DNA of 7,477 nucleotides from Polaromonas sp. (GTDB lineage Bacteria; Pseudomonadota; Gammaproteobacteria; Burkholderiales; Burkholderiaceae_C): contig JAJAYS010000343.1 in the NCBI GenBank assembly GCA_026786065.1, forward strand, positions 1 through 7,477. Reading direction: 5' to 3'. The notes under the pieces were generated by a model, which was not told where the DNA came from, ran no database searches, and saw only the letters and a list, made by a program, of their open reading frames with translations. Below, one piece after another: positions 1 to 7,477 of the stretch. Position numbers and translations under genes: made by a program. The first letter of the stretch is position 1. Each line of letters starts with the position of its first letter.

Positions 1-1
1 G

Positions 2-883
2 AGAGGGGCTGAGCTCTACCGTGCCGAGACGAAGAACGAGGAAACGCTAAGTAAATTCGGTCATGGCACACCGAACGATTGGCTGGAGCGCAACCTTTAC
101 CAACGCTTTAGCTGGCAGGGCGTAGGGCTAATGCTAATTTTGAATTTGGCCCTGTTCGGAGCGTCCGGTTTGGCGGTCTGGGCGTTGCAAATGGCGTGGA
201 TCCCTATTACCGCAGCTGGAATCATCAATGGAATCGGTCACTACTGGGGTTATCGGAATTTTGAATCTCCCGATGCCAGCACCAATATTTCGCCTTGGGG
301 GATCATGATTGGTGGCGAAGAGTTGCACAACAACCACCACACTTATCCGACTTCGGCCAAGTTTTCTGTCAAACCTTATGAGTTTGATATTGGTTGGCTT
401 TACATTCGGGCAATGGAAAGAGTGGGTCTCGCCTCTGTGAAAAAGGTGGTGCCGAAACTTCAGGTTGGCCTGATCCACCCGGTTGCAGACGAAAAAACGC
501 TCGAGGCATTAATTGCGCATCGCTACGAAATGATGGCGGGCTATGCGCGCGAGTTGCGTCGCGCTGGGAGGATTGAGATCGAAGCGCTGAAGGCGAAAAA
601 AGCCGATGCCTCGGTGCTGCGTGCTGCGAATCGCTGGTTGCATCGGGACGACGACAAGGTGCCAGCCGAGGCCAAGCGGTATGTTGCGCAAGCTCGCGCT
701 GATCACCCCGTGCTCGACAAGATGGTCATCATGCGTGAAGAACTCAGGCAGATGTGGCTATCCACGTCTGCATCGCGCGAGCAGTTGGCTGGCGATCTGC
801 AAGCCTGGTGCCACCGTGCCGAGGAAAGTGGGATAGCTGCTTTGCGTGAATTCTCGATGAAGCTGCGCGCTGTGCGTGTATAG
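2..883 (+). CDS. desA: Fatty-acid (acyl-lipid/acyl-CoA) desaturase, 5'-truncated by the window edge
   Basis: This is a membrane-bound di-iron desaturase that would introduce a cis double bond (probably delta-9) into saturated acyl chains and so tune membrane fluidity. The frame is open from base 2, giving 293 visible residues. Family members are close to 400 residues, so roughly the first 100, with the first histidine boxes, lie outside the window. Visible: a hydrophobic stretch around bases 128-230 (LMLILNLALFGASGLAVWAL and beyond), GHYWGYRNFES, and the hallmark third histidine box, GGEELHNNHHTYPTSAKFS, with the HxxHH histidines encoded at 326-340. After this comes a charged, helical C-terminal region of about 140 residues without recognisable motifs. 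The downstream neighbour rpmG is convergent and far away. The box and its surroundings resemble the DesA-type desaturases of Pseudomonas and Burkholderia. The family call is firm; positional specificity and acyl carrier (phospholipid or CoA) are inferred. Confidence 0.9.
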   Translation, partial: RGAELYRAETKNEETLSKFGHGTPNDWLERNLYQRFSWQGVGLMLILNLALFGASGLAVWALQMAWIPITAAGIINGIGHYWGYRNFESPDASTNISPWGIMIGGEELHNNHHTYPTSAKFSVKPYEFDIGWLYIRAMERVGLASVKKVVPKLQVGLIHPVADEKTLEALIAHRYEMMAGYARELRRAGRIEIEALKAKKADASVLRAANRWLHRDDDKVPAEAKRYVAQARADHPVLDKMVIMREELRQMWLSTSASREQLAGDLQAWCHRAEESGIAALREFSMKLRAVRV

Positions 884-898
884 CGCGCCCTTTCTCCT
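865..898 (+). terminator. Possible weak terminator overlapping the desaturase stop codon
   Basis: GCGCGCT (865-871) pairs perfectly with AGCGCGC (882-888) across a 10-nt loop. A pyrimidine-rich tail follows, but it is T-poor (CCTTTCTCC). The stem includes part of the TAG stop at 881-883. The GC-rich stem fits an intrinsic terminator, but the poor U-tract makes this uncertain. Confidence 0.3.
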
Positions 899-1374
899 CC
901 AGTGATTTCGTTCTGATTTTCCTGCTGGGTGTCAAGCCCGCAATCTGTCTTTTGGTTCGGCCCGTTTGCCATGAGGCGCATTCTGGTGACTGGGCTGTTA
1001 GCGTGCGGTGGTTTGACGGGGTCTTTGTTCGAAGTGCATAAAGCAGAAGGGCGTTAGGGCGTATCAAAAATCCGTCGCGAACAACGAAATTCAGGCACAC
1101 CTGTTTGCCGCGACGCGCTGTAGCCACTACAACTCTACGATTCTCAACTTTGAATTGGTAGGCTGGATTGCATGTTCTTCACGCTACCGTATTCCTGATC
1201 GGCTACGGGAAGCTAAACGCTTATCAGAGCAGCCAGTCACGAACAGCAGCATGTCGCTGTTGTTGTCGTTATCTTTGACGTTGATCAAGCAAGCCGCAAG
1301 TTGCTGCGGACCAGTCCGGCTCCACCCCACCGATTCCGTGATCATCTGGTCGTTTAGAGTGCCAAAAATGGAAT
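884..1374. other. Gene-free region between desaturase and the rpmG terminator
   Basis: About 490 bp hold no reading frame that resembles a known protein or has a convincing start with a ribosome-binding site. No tRNA fold or transposase remnant was recognised. The only local structures noted are a small stem-loop, AACAGC (loop AGCATGTC) GCTGTT, near 1231-1250, and a 28-codon frame at 971-1057 discussed among the findings. The region may be a decayed gene or hold a small RNA; the sequence alone does not decide. Confidence 0.5.
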
Positions 1375-1408
1375 AAAAAAAACCCGCAGGCGACCGGCGG
1401 GTTTTTTT
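1375..1408 (-). terminator. Intrinsic terminator of the rpmB-rpmG operon (bidirectional in form)
   Basis: CCCGC (1383-1387) pairs with GCGGG (1397-1401) around a 9-nt loop. An A-run lies on the left (1375-1382) and a T-run on the right (1402-1408). Read on the - strand, the stem is followed by eight U residues about 35 nt after the rpmG stop, a textbook position. On the + strand the stem is followed by seven T residues, so it could also stop transcription coming from the desaturase side. Confidence 0.9.
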
Positions 1409-1441
1409 GCAACTGGCACATGTTGCAGCGGGGTAAGTGAA

Positions 1442-1609
1442 TTACTTCAGCTTGATTTCTTTGTATTCGACATGCTTGCGTGCCTTCGGATCAAATTTCA
1501 TGATCAGCATTTTGTCTGGCGTGGTCTTCTTGTTCTTGGTGGTGGTATAAAAATGACCAGTCCCAGCGGTGGATTCCAGCTTGATTTTTTCGCGTGCGCC
1601 TTTGGCCAT
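1442..1609 (-). CDS. rpmG: 50S ribosomal protein L33
   Basis: This is a small basic protein of the large ribosomal subunit, located near the tRNA exit site. The 55 residues match the family's usual proteobacterial length. The sequence begins [20 protein letters not shown], followed by [17 protein letters not shown] and VEYKEIKLK, the recognised L33 pattern. It has no cysteines, so it is the zinc-independent type. The ATG at 1609 is preceded by AAGGAGC with the GGAG core seven bases upstream. The TAA stop of rpmB directly precedes that GGAG, leaving an 11-base gap between the genes. This indicates co-transcription and probable translational coupling. A strong intrinsic terminator follows. Nothing in the protein is abnormal. 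Confidence 0.97.
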   Translation of the reverse strand: MAKGAREKIKLESTAGTGHFYTTTKNKKTTPDKMLIMKFDPKARKHVEYKEIKLK

Positions 1610-1620
1610 GATCGAGCTCC

Positions 1621-1854
1621 TTAAACTTCGCCGCGTGCGCGAAGATCGACCAATATGGCATCAATGCCGTTCTTGTCAATCAGACGAAGGCCGGCGTTGG
1701 TGATGCGAAGGCGTACCCAGCGGTTTTCGGTTTCGACCCAAAAACGGCGGTATTGCAGGTTGGGCAAAAACCGGCGCTTGGTTTTGTTGTTGGCATGGGA
1801 AACCTTGTTTCCGACCATTGGGCCTTTGCCCGTAACCTGACAGACGCGTGCCAT
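1621..1854 (-). CDS. rpmB: 50S ribosomal protein L28
   Basis: This is a large-subunit ribosomal protein of 77 residues, the usual family length. It starts [20 protein letters not shown] and continues with [28 protein letters not shown] and [13 protein letters not shown], all typical of L28. The ATG at 1854 was chosen over an in-frame GTG two codons upstream (1858-1860). The family begins MARV, and CCGGAGAG lies at a proper distance, with GGAG seven bases before the ATG. It is the first gene of the rpmB-rpmG operon. It is separated from trxB by about 210 bp that contain a good promoter, so the pair can be transcribed independently of trxB. Start and identity are secure. Confidence 0.97.
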   Translation of the reverse strand: MARVCQVTGKGPMVGNKVSHANNKTKRRFLPNLQYRRFWVETENRWVRLRITNAGLRLIDKNGIDAILVDLRARGEV

Positions 1855-1921
1855 GCGCACTCTCCGGAAAAATTTAAATTGAAGGAGCCTACGCGAAATC
1901 AGCGTTTGGGCGAAGCCTCGA

Positions 1922-1949
1922 ATTATAGCCTGAAAGGCGTCTTAGTGAA
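1922..1949 (-). promoter_or_regulatory. Sigma-70 promoter for rpmB-rpmG
   Basis: On the - strand a perfect TATAAT occupies 1927-1922. The best -35 match is TTCACT (1949-1944) with a 16-bp spacer, four of six consensus bases. A 17-bp spacer would give the weaker TTTCAC. Transcription would start about 60 bases before the rpmB ATG. The strong -10 fits a ribosomal-protein operon. The position is predicted from sequence only. Confidence 0.7.
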
Positions 1950-2064
1950 AGCGTATCAGAGTGAGTTCAACCGGAGGGCCCAGCGCCCACTGACTGATGA
2001 ACGACAGCTTGATTCGTCTGCGGCTGCGGCTGCGATGCTGTCTCTGCTTCTGCTCTTGACCGCT

Positions 2065-3268
<1,204 letters not shown>

Positions 3269-3367
3269 CCTGTTAATGAGGCTCAGGCATTGTAAGAAGC
3301 AAGAGGCCGACTCGAGGTTGAACGCCGGACTATCAAGCGGCGAATGGGCCAAAAATGGGAGATTGTT

Positions 3368-4054
3368 ATGGCGACGATGTTGTCCACGCTGGATCTGATA
3401 AGGAGAGTCCCTCTATTCTCGAAGTTGACGTCGGCTCAAGCGGAGTCGGTTGCAGGAGCCGTCGTCAAACGCCGCTTCAAACGCGGCGAAGAGATCGTGG
3501 CACAAGGGGAAAAATCCGGTGCGCTGACGATCATTCTGACTGGGCGGGCGCGCGTCATTACGGCCGATGATCGCGGACGAGAAGTTATTTTGGCCACGTT
3601 GCAGCCAGGCGCCTACGTCGGCGAAATGAGCCTGATCGATGATCAGCCGCACTCAGCTACGGTCCGCGCTGAGATCCAGACCGACGCGCTGGTTCTGGGG
3701 CGCACCGAGTTCGCCCGCTGCCTGCCGGAAAACAGCTCGATGGCCTATGCGGTTATGAGAGGGCTGGTGCAGCGGCTTCGCAATGCCGACCGTCAAATCG
3801 AATCGCTGGCGCTGATGGATGTTTATGGCCGGGTTGCCCGCGCCTTGCTTGAGTTTGCGGGGGCGCCGGAGGACGACGGTAATGTAGTGATTCGGGACCG
3901 CGTGTCTCGTCAGGATCTTGCAAAGATGGTCGGCGCGTCACGCGAAATGGTTAGCCGGGTGATGAAATCGCTCGAAGAGCGCGGGTTAATCGAAACGCGC
4001 GCGGACGGTTGCCTGGTGGTATTGACGCGCGAAAACACTCCTTCGCCGGATTAA
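3368..4054 (+). CDS. Crp/Fnr-family transcriptional regulator
   Basis: This is a predicted cytosolic DNA-binding regulator of 228 residues. A cyclic-nucleotide-binding-like beta-barrel spans about 14-125 (RGEEIVAQGEKSGALTIILT; GAYVGEMSLIDDQPHSATVR). A dimerisation helix covers about 126-150, and a C-terminal winged helix-turn-helix about 178-222, with SRQDLAKMVGASREMVSRVM as its core. Recognition-helix residues R192, E193 and R197 match the Arg-Glu...Arg triad of E. coli CRP. The phosphate-binding loop has His-Ser (95-96) where CRP has Arg82-Ser83, so ordinary cAMP binding is doubtful. The N-terminus lacks the cysteine cluster of FNR, so no iron-sulfur sensing is expected. The ATG at 3368 was chosen because GGGAG (3357-3361) lies six bases upstream; an earlier ATG at 3344 has no such site. 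Similar regulators of unknown ligand are found in other Burkholderiales. No symbol is assigned. Confidence 0.9.
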   Translation: MATMLSTLDLIRRVPLFSKLTSAQAESVAGAVVKRRFKRGEEIVAQGEKSGALTIILTGRARVITADDRGREVILATLQPGAYVGEMSLIDDQPHSATVRAEIQTDALVLGRTEFARCLPENSSMAYAVMRGLVQRLRNADRQIESLALMDVYGRVARALLEFAGAPEDDGNVVIRDRVSRQDLAKMVGASREMVSRVMKSLEERGLIETRADGCLVVLTRENTPSPD

Positions 4055-4350
4055 CCTCGAGCGCATACTTCGCCCTCGTCGGACCGGGTTGCGCGGTGGC
4101 TTACATGCGATCGGCCTTTGCTGATTCACCACAGCAGCAGCGCGTCCTGGAAAAGTTTTGAGGCTGCTTCAAGGGTGGGCGATGACAACTACGTTAAGCT
4201 CGTTGAGAGGCACCAGGTGCCCGCAGCCAAGTGGTGCCAGACGGCTTATGGCGGGGCTTGCTTCTCGCACTCAAACGATCCGTTTCGCACCCTTTCCGTT
4301 CACGGCGTGCCGGTTCGGAGCGATGCCTCGGCGCTTATCTTTGAAGGCCT
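4055..4350. other. Gene-free gap between the Crp-like regulator and ftsK
   Basis: About 296 bp without a credible gene. A frame that ends by overlapping the ftsK ATG has no ATG, no ribosome-binding site and no family resemblance. No terminator follows the regulator, so ftsK could be reached by read-through. The one notable site is GGCACCAGGTGCC (4209-4221), a perfect 6-bp inverted repeat around one base. No clear sigma-70 promoter was found. Confidence 0.5.
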
Positions 4351-6696
4351 ATGACTTACTCGCTTGAAACCCTCAATTCCCGCAACTTGCCGGGCCACGC
4401 CGCGCCAGCCGGAATCAAGCGTTTTGCCCATGAAGTTTCGCTGGTCCTCGGCCTGCTGGGTCTGATTTTCTGGCTCGGGTCTTTGCTCAGTTACTCAGCG
4501 CAGGACCTTGCGTGGTCAACGTCTGGACGGGGAAATCTTGCTGGCGGCGCGGCTGCTGCGACGCTTAACTGGGGCGGTCGGCTCGGTGCCTGGCTTGCCG
4601 ACGCCAGCTACTTTTTGCTCGGGTTTTCTGTATGGTGGGCGCTGGCCATCGGCGCGCGAATCTGGTTGTCGTCGCTGGCGCGCTGGCTGCGCGGCGAAGG
4701 TTCGCCGCACGACCCTGCTGCGGTGGCCCACCGGGTCAAATTCTGGCTCTGCATGCTGCTGCTGCTGGTGGCGAGTGCCGGTCTGGAGTGGTCGCGCCTG
4801 TACCGATATGAATTCCGCTTGCCTGGCCATGCCGGGGGCGCTATCGGTTACCTGGCCGGCGTGGCTGGTGTCCGGTGGCTTGGTTTTGTCGGTTCAGGTC
4901 TGACGTTTATCGCGCTGGGCGTACTGGCAGTGTCGGTTGCGTTCAATTTCGCATGGGCTCAAGTGGCGCTGCGCATCGGCGCGTGGGTTGACAACCTGAT
5001 CGATTCCCGGCGTGAAAAGCGCGAAGTGGCTGAAGATCTGGCCCTTGGCAAACTCGCGGCGCGAGAGCGGGAAAAGGTTTTGACCGAGGAGCGCATCGAG
5101 ATCGAAGTGCACCACCCGGAACCGGTATTGATCGAGCCCACCTTGCTCGACGTACCCAAAAGCGAGCGGGTTCGCAAAGAGCGTCAAAAGCCCCTCTTCA
5201 CCGAAATGCCCGATTCCAAATTGCCGCAAGTCGATCTGCTTGATGGTGCGTTGCAGCGCCAGGAGGGCGTTTCTCCAGAGACGCTGGAGATGACGTCTCG
5301 GCTGATCGAGAAAAAGCTGAAAGATTTTGGCGTTGAGGTGCGGGTGGTCGCTGCCGCGCCAGGGCCGGTCATCACACGCTATGAGATCGAGCCGGCGGTC
5401 GGGGTCAAAGGCTCGCAGGTGGTCAATCTCGCCAAGGATCTGGCGCGCGCGCTCAGTCTGGTGTCGATACGCGTGATTGAGACCATTCCGGGTAAAAACT
5501 TCATGGCTCTTGAGTTGCCTAATGCGCGGCGGCAATCGATTAAGCTTAGTGAAATTCTGGGTTCGCAGGTTTACAACGAGGCCAAGTCGCTGTTGACCAT
5601 TGGCCTCGGGAAAGACATCGGTGGCAACGCAGTGGTCGCCGACCTCGCCAAAATGCCGCACTGCCTGGTCGCAGGCACCACCGGTTCGGGCAAGTCGGTC
5701 GGCATCAACGCGATGATCTTGAGCTTGTTGTACAAGGCCGATGCGCGCGACGTTCGGCTGCTGCTGATCGATCCGAAGATGCTTGAGATGAGCGTCTATG
5801 AAGGCATTCCCCACTTGTTGGCCCCGGTCGTCACCGACATGCGTCAGGCCGCGCACGGCTTGAACTGGTGTGTGATGGAGATGGAAAAGCGCTACAAGCT
5901 GATGAGCAAGCTCGGCGTGCGCAATCTTGCCGGCTACAACGCCAAGATCGACGAGGCCAAGGCGCGGGGCGAGTTTTTGTATAACCCGTTCAGCCTGACG
6001 CCGGATCAGCCCGAGCCGCTCGACCGCCTGCCTTACATCGTCGTACTCATCGACGAGCTGGCCGACTTGATGATGGTCGTCGGCAAAAAAATCGAAGAGC
6101 TGATTGCCAGGCTCGCACAAAAGGCGCGTGCCGCCGGCATTCACCTGGTGCTGGCGACCCAGCGGCCCAGCGTCGATGTGATTACCGGGTTGATCAAAGC
6201 CAACATCCCGACGCGGCTGTCGTTCCAGGTCTCCAGCAAGATCGACAGCCGCACCATCCTGGACCGGATGGGCGCCGAAGCGCTGCTCGGCATGGGCGAC
6301 ATGCTTTATCTGCCCAGCGGCGCCGGCTTCCCGATCCGCGTGCATGGCGCCTTCGTCAGCGACGACGAGGTGCACCGTGTCGGCGCCTACCTCAAGCAGC
6401 AGGGCGCGCCCAACTACATCGACGGCGTGCTTGAAGGCGGCGTGGTTGATGGCGAGGGTGGTGACCTGCTGGGCGACCTAAGCGAGAGCGGTGGCGACAA
6501 GGACCCGATGTACGACCAGGCCGTCGAAGTGGTGCTGAAGAACCGCAAGGCGTCGATCTCGCTGGTGCAGCGACACCTGAAAATAGGCTACAACCGCTCG
6601 GCGCGCATGCTCGAAGAAATGGAAAAGTCGGGCTTGATCGGCGCCATGTCCGGCAGCGGCCAGCGCGATATCCTGGTCCCGGCGCGGGCCGAATAA
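4351..6696 (+). CDS. ftsK: DNA translocase FtsK
   Basis: FtsK is the septum-anchored hexameric ATPase that pumps chromosomal DNA toward dif and activates XerCD dimer resolution at division. The 781 residues are full length for the short-linker betaproteobacterial form. The N-terminus has about four membrane segments (near 29-48, 83-106, 131-147 and 178-201). A charged linker of only about 100 residues follows (about 215-310), compared with several hundred in E. coli. The motor carries Walker A GTTGSGKS (442-449) and Walker [13 protein letters not shown] (563 on, with D568 and E569), plus [20 protein letters not shown]. The C-terminal gamma winged-helix domain (about 718-775, [20 protein letters not shown] and [16 protein letters not shown]) reads KOPS orientation sequences and contacts XerD. 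The ATG has GAAGG (4343-4347) only three bases upstream, a tight spacing. No defect is seen. A MITE-like element begins four bases after its stop. Confidence 0.98.
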   Translation: MTYSLETLNSRNLPGHAAPAGIKRFAHEVSLVLGLLGLIFWLGSLLSYSAQDLAWSTSGRGNLAGGAAAATLNWGGRLGAWLADASYFLLGFSVWWALAIGARIWLSSLARWLRGEGSPHDPAAVAHRVKFWLCMLLLLVASAGLEWSRLYRYEFRLPGHAGGAIGYLAGVAGVRWLGFVGSGLTFIALGVLAVSVAFNFAWAQVALRIGAWVDNLIDSRREKREVAEDLALGKLAAREREKVLTEERIEIEVHHPEPVLIEPTLLDVPKSERVRKERQKPLFTEMPDSKLPQVDLLDGALQRQEGVSPETLEMTSRLIEKKLKDFGVEVRVVAAAPGPVITRYEIEPAVGVKGSQVVNLAKDLARALSLVSIRVIETIPGKNFMALELPNARRQSIKLSEILGSQVYNEAKSLLTIGLGKDIGGNAVVADLAKMPHCLVAGTTGSGKSVGINAMILSLLYKADARDVRLLLIDPKMLEMSVYEGIPHLLAPVVTDMRQAAHGLNWCVMEMEKRYKLMSKLGVRNLAGYNAKIDEAKARGEFLYNPFSLTPDQPEPLDRLPYIVVLIDELADLMMVVGKKIEELIARLAQKARAAGIHLVLATQRPSVDVITGLIKANIPTRLSFQVSSKIDSRTILDRMGAEALLGMGDMLYLPSGAGFPIRVHGAFVSDDEVHRVGAYLKQQGAPNYIDGVLEGGVVDGEGGDLLGDLSESGGDKDPMYDQAVEVVLKNRKASISLVQRHLKIGYNRSARMLEEMEKSGLIGAMSGSGQRDILVPARAE

Positions 6697-6699
6697 GCC

Positions 6700-6866
6700 G
6701 CCCCTTGCAGGCTGCTGAAATACCCATCGACACTCTCAACCCGGAAAACCTATGACCTCATAGAGCGGCCTGCAAGCGTTTTTTCCAGAAGCGGCAAGGG
6801 GTGAACAACTAGTTTTCGCATCAGTTTTGAGGTCGGAAACCAGTATTTCAGCAGCCTGCTAGGGGC
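6700..6866. mobile_element. MITE-like element with near-perfect 24-nt terminal inverted repeats
   Basis: The left end at 6707-6723 is the exact inverse of GTATTTCAGCAGCCTGC at 6843-6859. Adding outer bases gives 24 nt (6700-6723 against 6843-6866) with a single mismatch (6706/6860). The 119-bp interior has no coding potential but several sub-repeats: CTATGA/TCATAG (6750-6755/6758-6763), GACCTCA (6755-6761) opposite TGAGGTC (6828-6834), CTTGCAGG (6704-6711) opposite CCTGCAAG (6769-6776), and CGGAAAACC/CGGAAACC repeated directly. It starts four bases after the ftsK stop. No target-site duplication is evident. The form fits a non-autonomous insertion-sequence derivative; its transposase family is unassigned. 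The alternative is a long terminator-like or processed stem-loop after ftsK, but no U-tract follows the right arm. Confidence 0.6.
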
Positions 6867-7031
6867 CCCTTTACATAACCCCCTGCGGCCCGCGATCGGC
6901 CGGGCTTGGGCGGTACGCTGCGTTGCTTTTTTTGCCAATAGCGCGGCTATTGGCTGCAAAAAAGGCGCCTTGCAGCCCATCCCGATCCTGCCTCCGCAGA
7001 CTCGCCAGGGTTACGCAGAGGGTCCCTAGCC
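6858..7031 (-). repeat. Dispersed palindromic intergenic repeat, copy B (MITE-like, inverted relative to copy A)
   Basis: This is the reverse-complement counterpart of the segment at 3089-3268. It is the better-preserved copy. Its ends are imperfect inverted repeats: GCTAGGGGCCCC on the left, and on the right (inverted) GCTAGGGACCC, each followed inward by (C/T)xTAACCC. The core is a perfect 9-bp hairpin, GCCAATAGC (6934-6942) with GCTATTGGC (6946-6954), flanked by T7 (6927-6933) and A6 (6958-6963). A second stem, CGGCC/GGCCG (6886-6890/6898-6902), is also kept in copy A. Its left end touches the neighbouring MITE-like element. It lies between ftsK and lolA, which are usually adjacent in this group. 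No protein of its own is recognised. Confidence 0.75.
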
Positions 7032-7049
7032 GTGCCTCAGCGCGGTTCT

Positions 7050-7119
7050 GCAGGTTTACCTGCGCGTTACCTGGCGGGTGCAACCTGTAGCGCTTTCCCG
7101 GCTCCAACCTGTAGTTGGA
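7050..7119 (+). promoter_or_regulatory. Hairpins and a 10-bp direct repeat upstream of lolA
   Basis: GCAGGT (7050-7055) pairs with ACCTGC (7058-7063), a near-continuous palindrome. CAACCTGTAG occurs twice, at 7081-7090 and 7105-7114. The second copy lies within a stem-loop, TCCAAC/GTTGGA (7103-7108/7114-7119). The set ends 44 bases before the lolA ATG, so it may lie in the promoter or leader. No regulator or riboswitch class is recognised. Confidence 0.3.
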
Positions 7120-7163
7120 TCCCGTCCATCGCCTCAGGCGCGGCCTTACAAGGATTGACCCAG

Positions 7164-7477
7164 ATGACTTTTCTCAAGACCGCTTTTTCACCTTCCGATC
7201 CTCCCCAAGTCACCGCACGTCCCCAGCATCGGTGGTTGGCCGGCTGCTTCGTCGCTCTCTTTTCGATAGCTGCTCATGCTCAGTCTGCGGATCAAATGGG
7301 CATAAACGCCCTTGAAACCTTCGTCAAATCAACGCGCAGCGGGCGTGCCGGCTTCACTCAGGTAGTAACCAGTCCGGCCAAAGAGGGTCAGCCTGCGAAA
7401 AGCAAGACTTCAAGCGGAAGTTTCGAGTTTCTGCGGCCCAACCGTTTCAGCTTCGTCTATAAAAAACCGTTCGAGCA
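7164..7477 (+). CDS. lolA: Outer-membrane lipoprotein carrier protein LolA, 3'-truncated by the window edge
   Basis: LolA is the periplasmic chaperone that accepts lipoproteins released by LolCDE at the inner membrane and delivers them to LolB at the outer membrane. The first 104 residues are visible. After a long polar N-terminus comes a signal peptide (RWLAGCFVALFSIAAHA, residues 23-39) with likely signal-peptidase-I cleavage AHA|QS after residue 39. The mature start (ADQMGINALETFVKSTRSGR) and AGFTQVV, SSGSFEFLRPNRFSF and VYKKPFEQ match the beginning of the LolA half-barrel. The ATG at 7164 has AAGGA (7150-7154) nine bases upstream. The pre-hydrophobic part is longer than usual, but no later start has a ribosome-binding site. 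In related genomes lolA normally follows ftsK closely; here about 470 bp of repeats and leader intervene, so it probably needs its own promoter. Confidence 0.93.
   Translation, partial: MTFLKTAFSPSDPPQVTARPQHRWLAGCFVALFSIAAHAQSADQMGINALETFVKSTRSGRAGFTQVVTSPAKEGQPAKSKTSSGSFEFLRPNRFSFVYKKPFE

Noticed and set aside
1155..1376. 73-codon frame in the gap before rpmG
   Set aside because: TTG start, no ribosome-binding site, no family resemblance, and its end runs into the terminator.
3344..3367. Earlier ATG for the Crp-like regulator, adding MGQKWEIV
   Set aside because: No ribosome-binding site precedes it, while GGGAG stands six bases before the ATG at 3368.
4118..4354. Open frame overlapping the ftsK start by ATGA, suggesting a small coupled gene
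   Set aside because: It would need a TTG start without a ribosome-binding site, and its product resembles nothing recognisable.
4894..6375. Long open frame (493 codons) on the - strand inside ftsK
   Set aside because: It lies antisense to a complete, motif-bearing FtsK and is histidine- and glutamine-rich. It matches no family I know and arises from the GC-biased third positions of ftsK.
6927..6963. Hairpin in repeat copy B read as an intrinsic terminator
   Set aside because: The T-run lies before and the A-run after the stem on both strands, so neither transcript has a U-tract following the stem.
7236..7247. LAGC lipobox-like motif in LolA (residues 25-28)
   Set aside because: The cysteine comes before the hydrophobic core and not at its end, and a proper AHA|QS signal-peptidase-I site follows. 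LolA is a soluble periplasmic protein.

Overview
The window looks like chromosomal DNA of a betaproteobacterium, most likely Burkholderiales. The reasons are the sequences of ribosomal proteins L28 and L33, thioredoxin reductase, FtsK and LolA, and their arrangement around a Crp/Fnr-type regulator and an acyl-lipid desaturase. This placement is inferred from recalled family sequences, not from a search.

Layout, left to right. A fatty-acid desaturase enters from the left edge on the + strand and ends at 883. About 490 bp follow with no convincing gene, closed by a strong terminator (1375-1408). On the - strand, read right to left, come trxB (2065-3009), then rpmB and rpmG (1854 down to 1442). 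The rpmB-rpmG pair has its own promoter with a perfect TATAAT. Divergent from trxB on the + strand are a Crp/Fnr-family regulator (3368-4054), ftsK (4351-6696) and the 5' part of lolA (from 7164, cut by the right edge).

The genes are housekeeping: membrane lipid desaturation, ribosome assembly, thiol redox balance, chromosome segregation at division, and lipoprotein transport to the outer membrane. No defence, secretion or metabolic gene cluster is visible.

The unusual content lies between genes. A palindrome-rich repeat of about 175 bp is present twice in opposite orientation. One copy lies between trxB and the regulator (3089-3268), the other between ftsK and lolA (6858-7031). A second, unrelated MITE-like segment with near-perfect 24-nt inverted ends (6700-6866) begins four bases after the ftsK stop and abuts the second repeat copy. 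Together they push lolA about 470 bp away from ftsK. These small non-coding elements are the best candidates for something undescribed.
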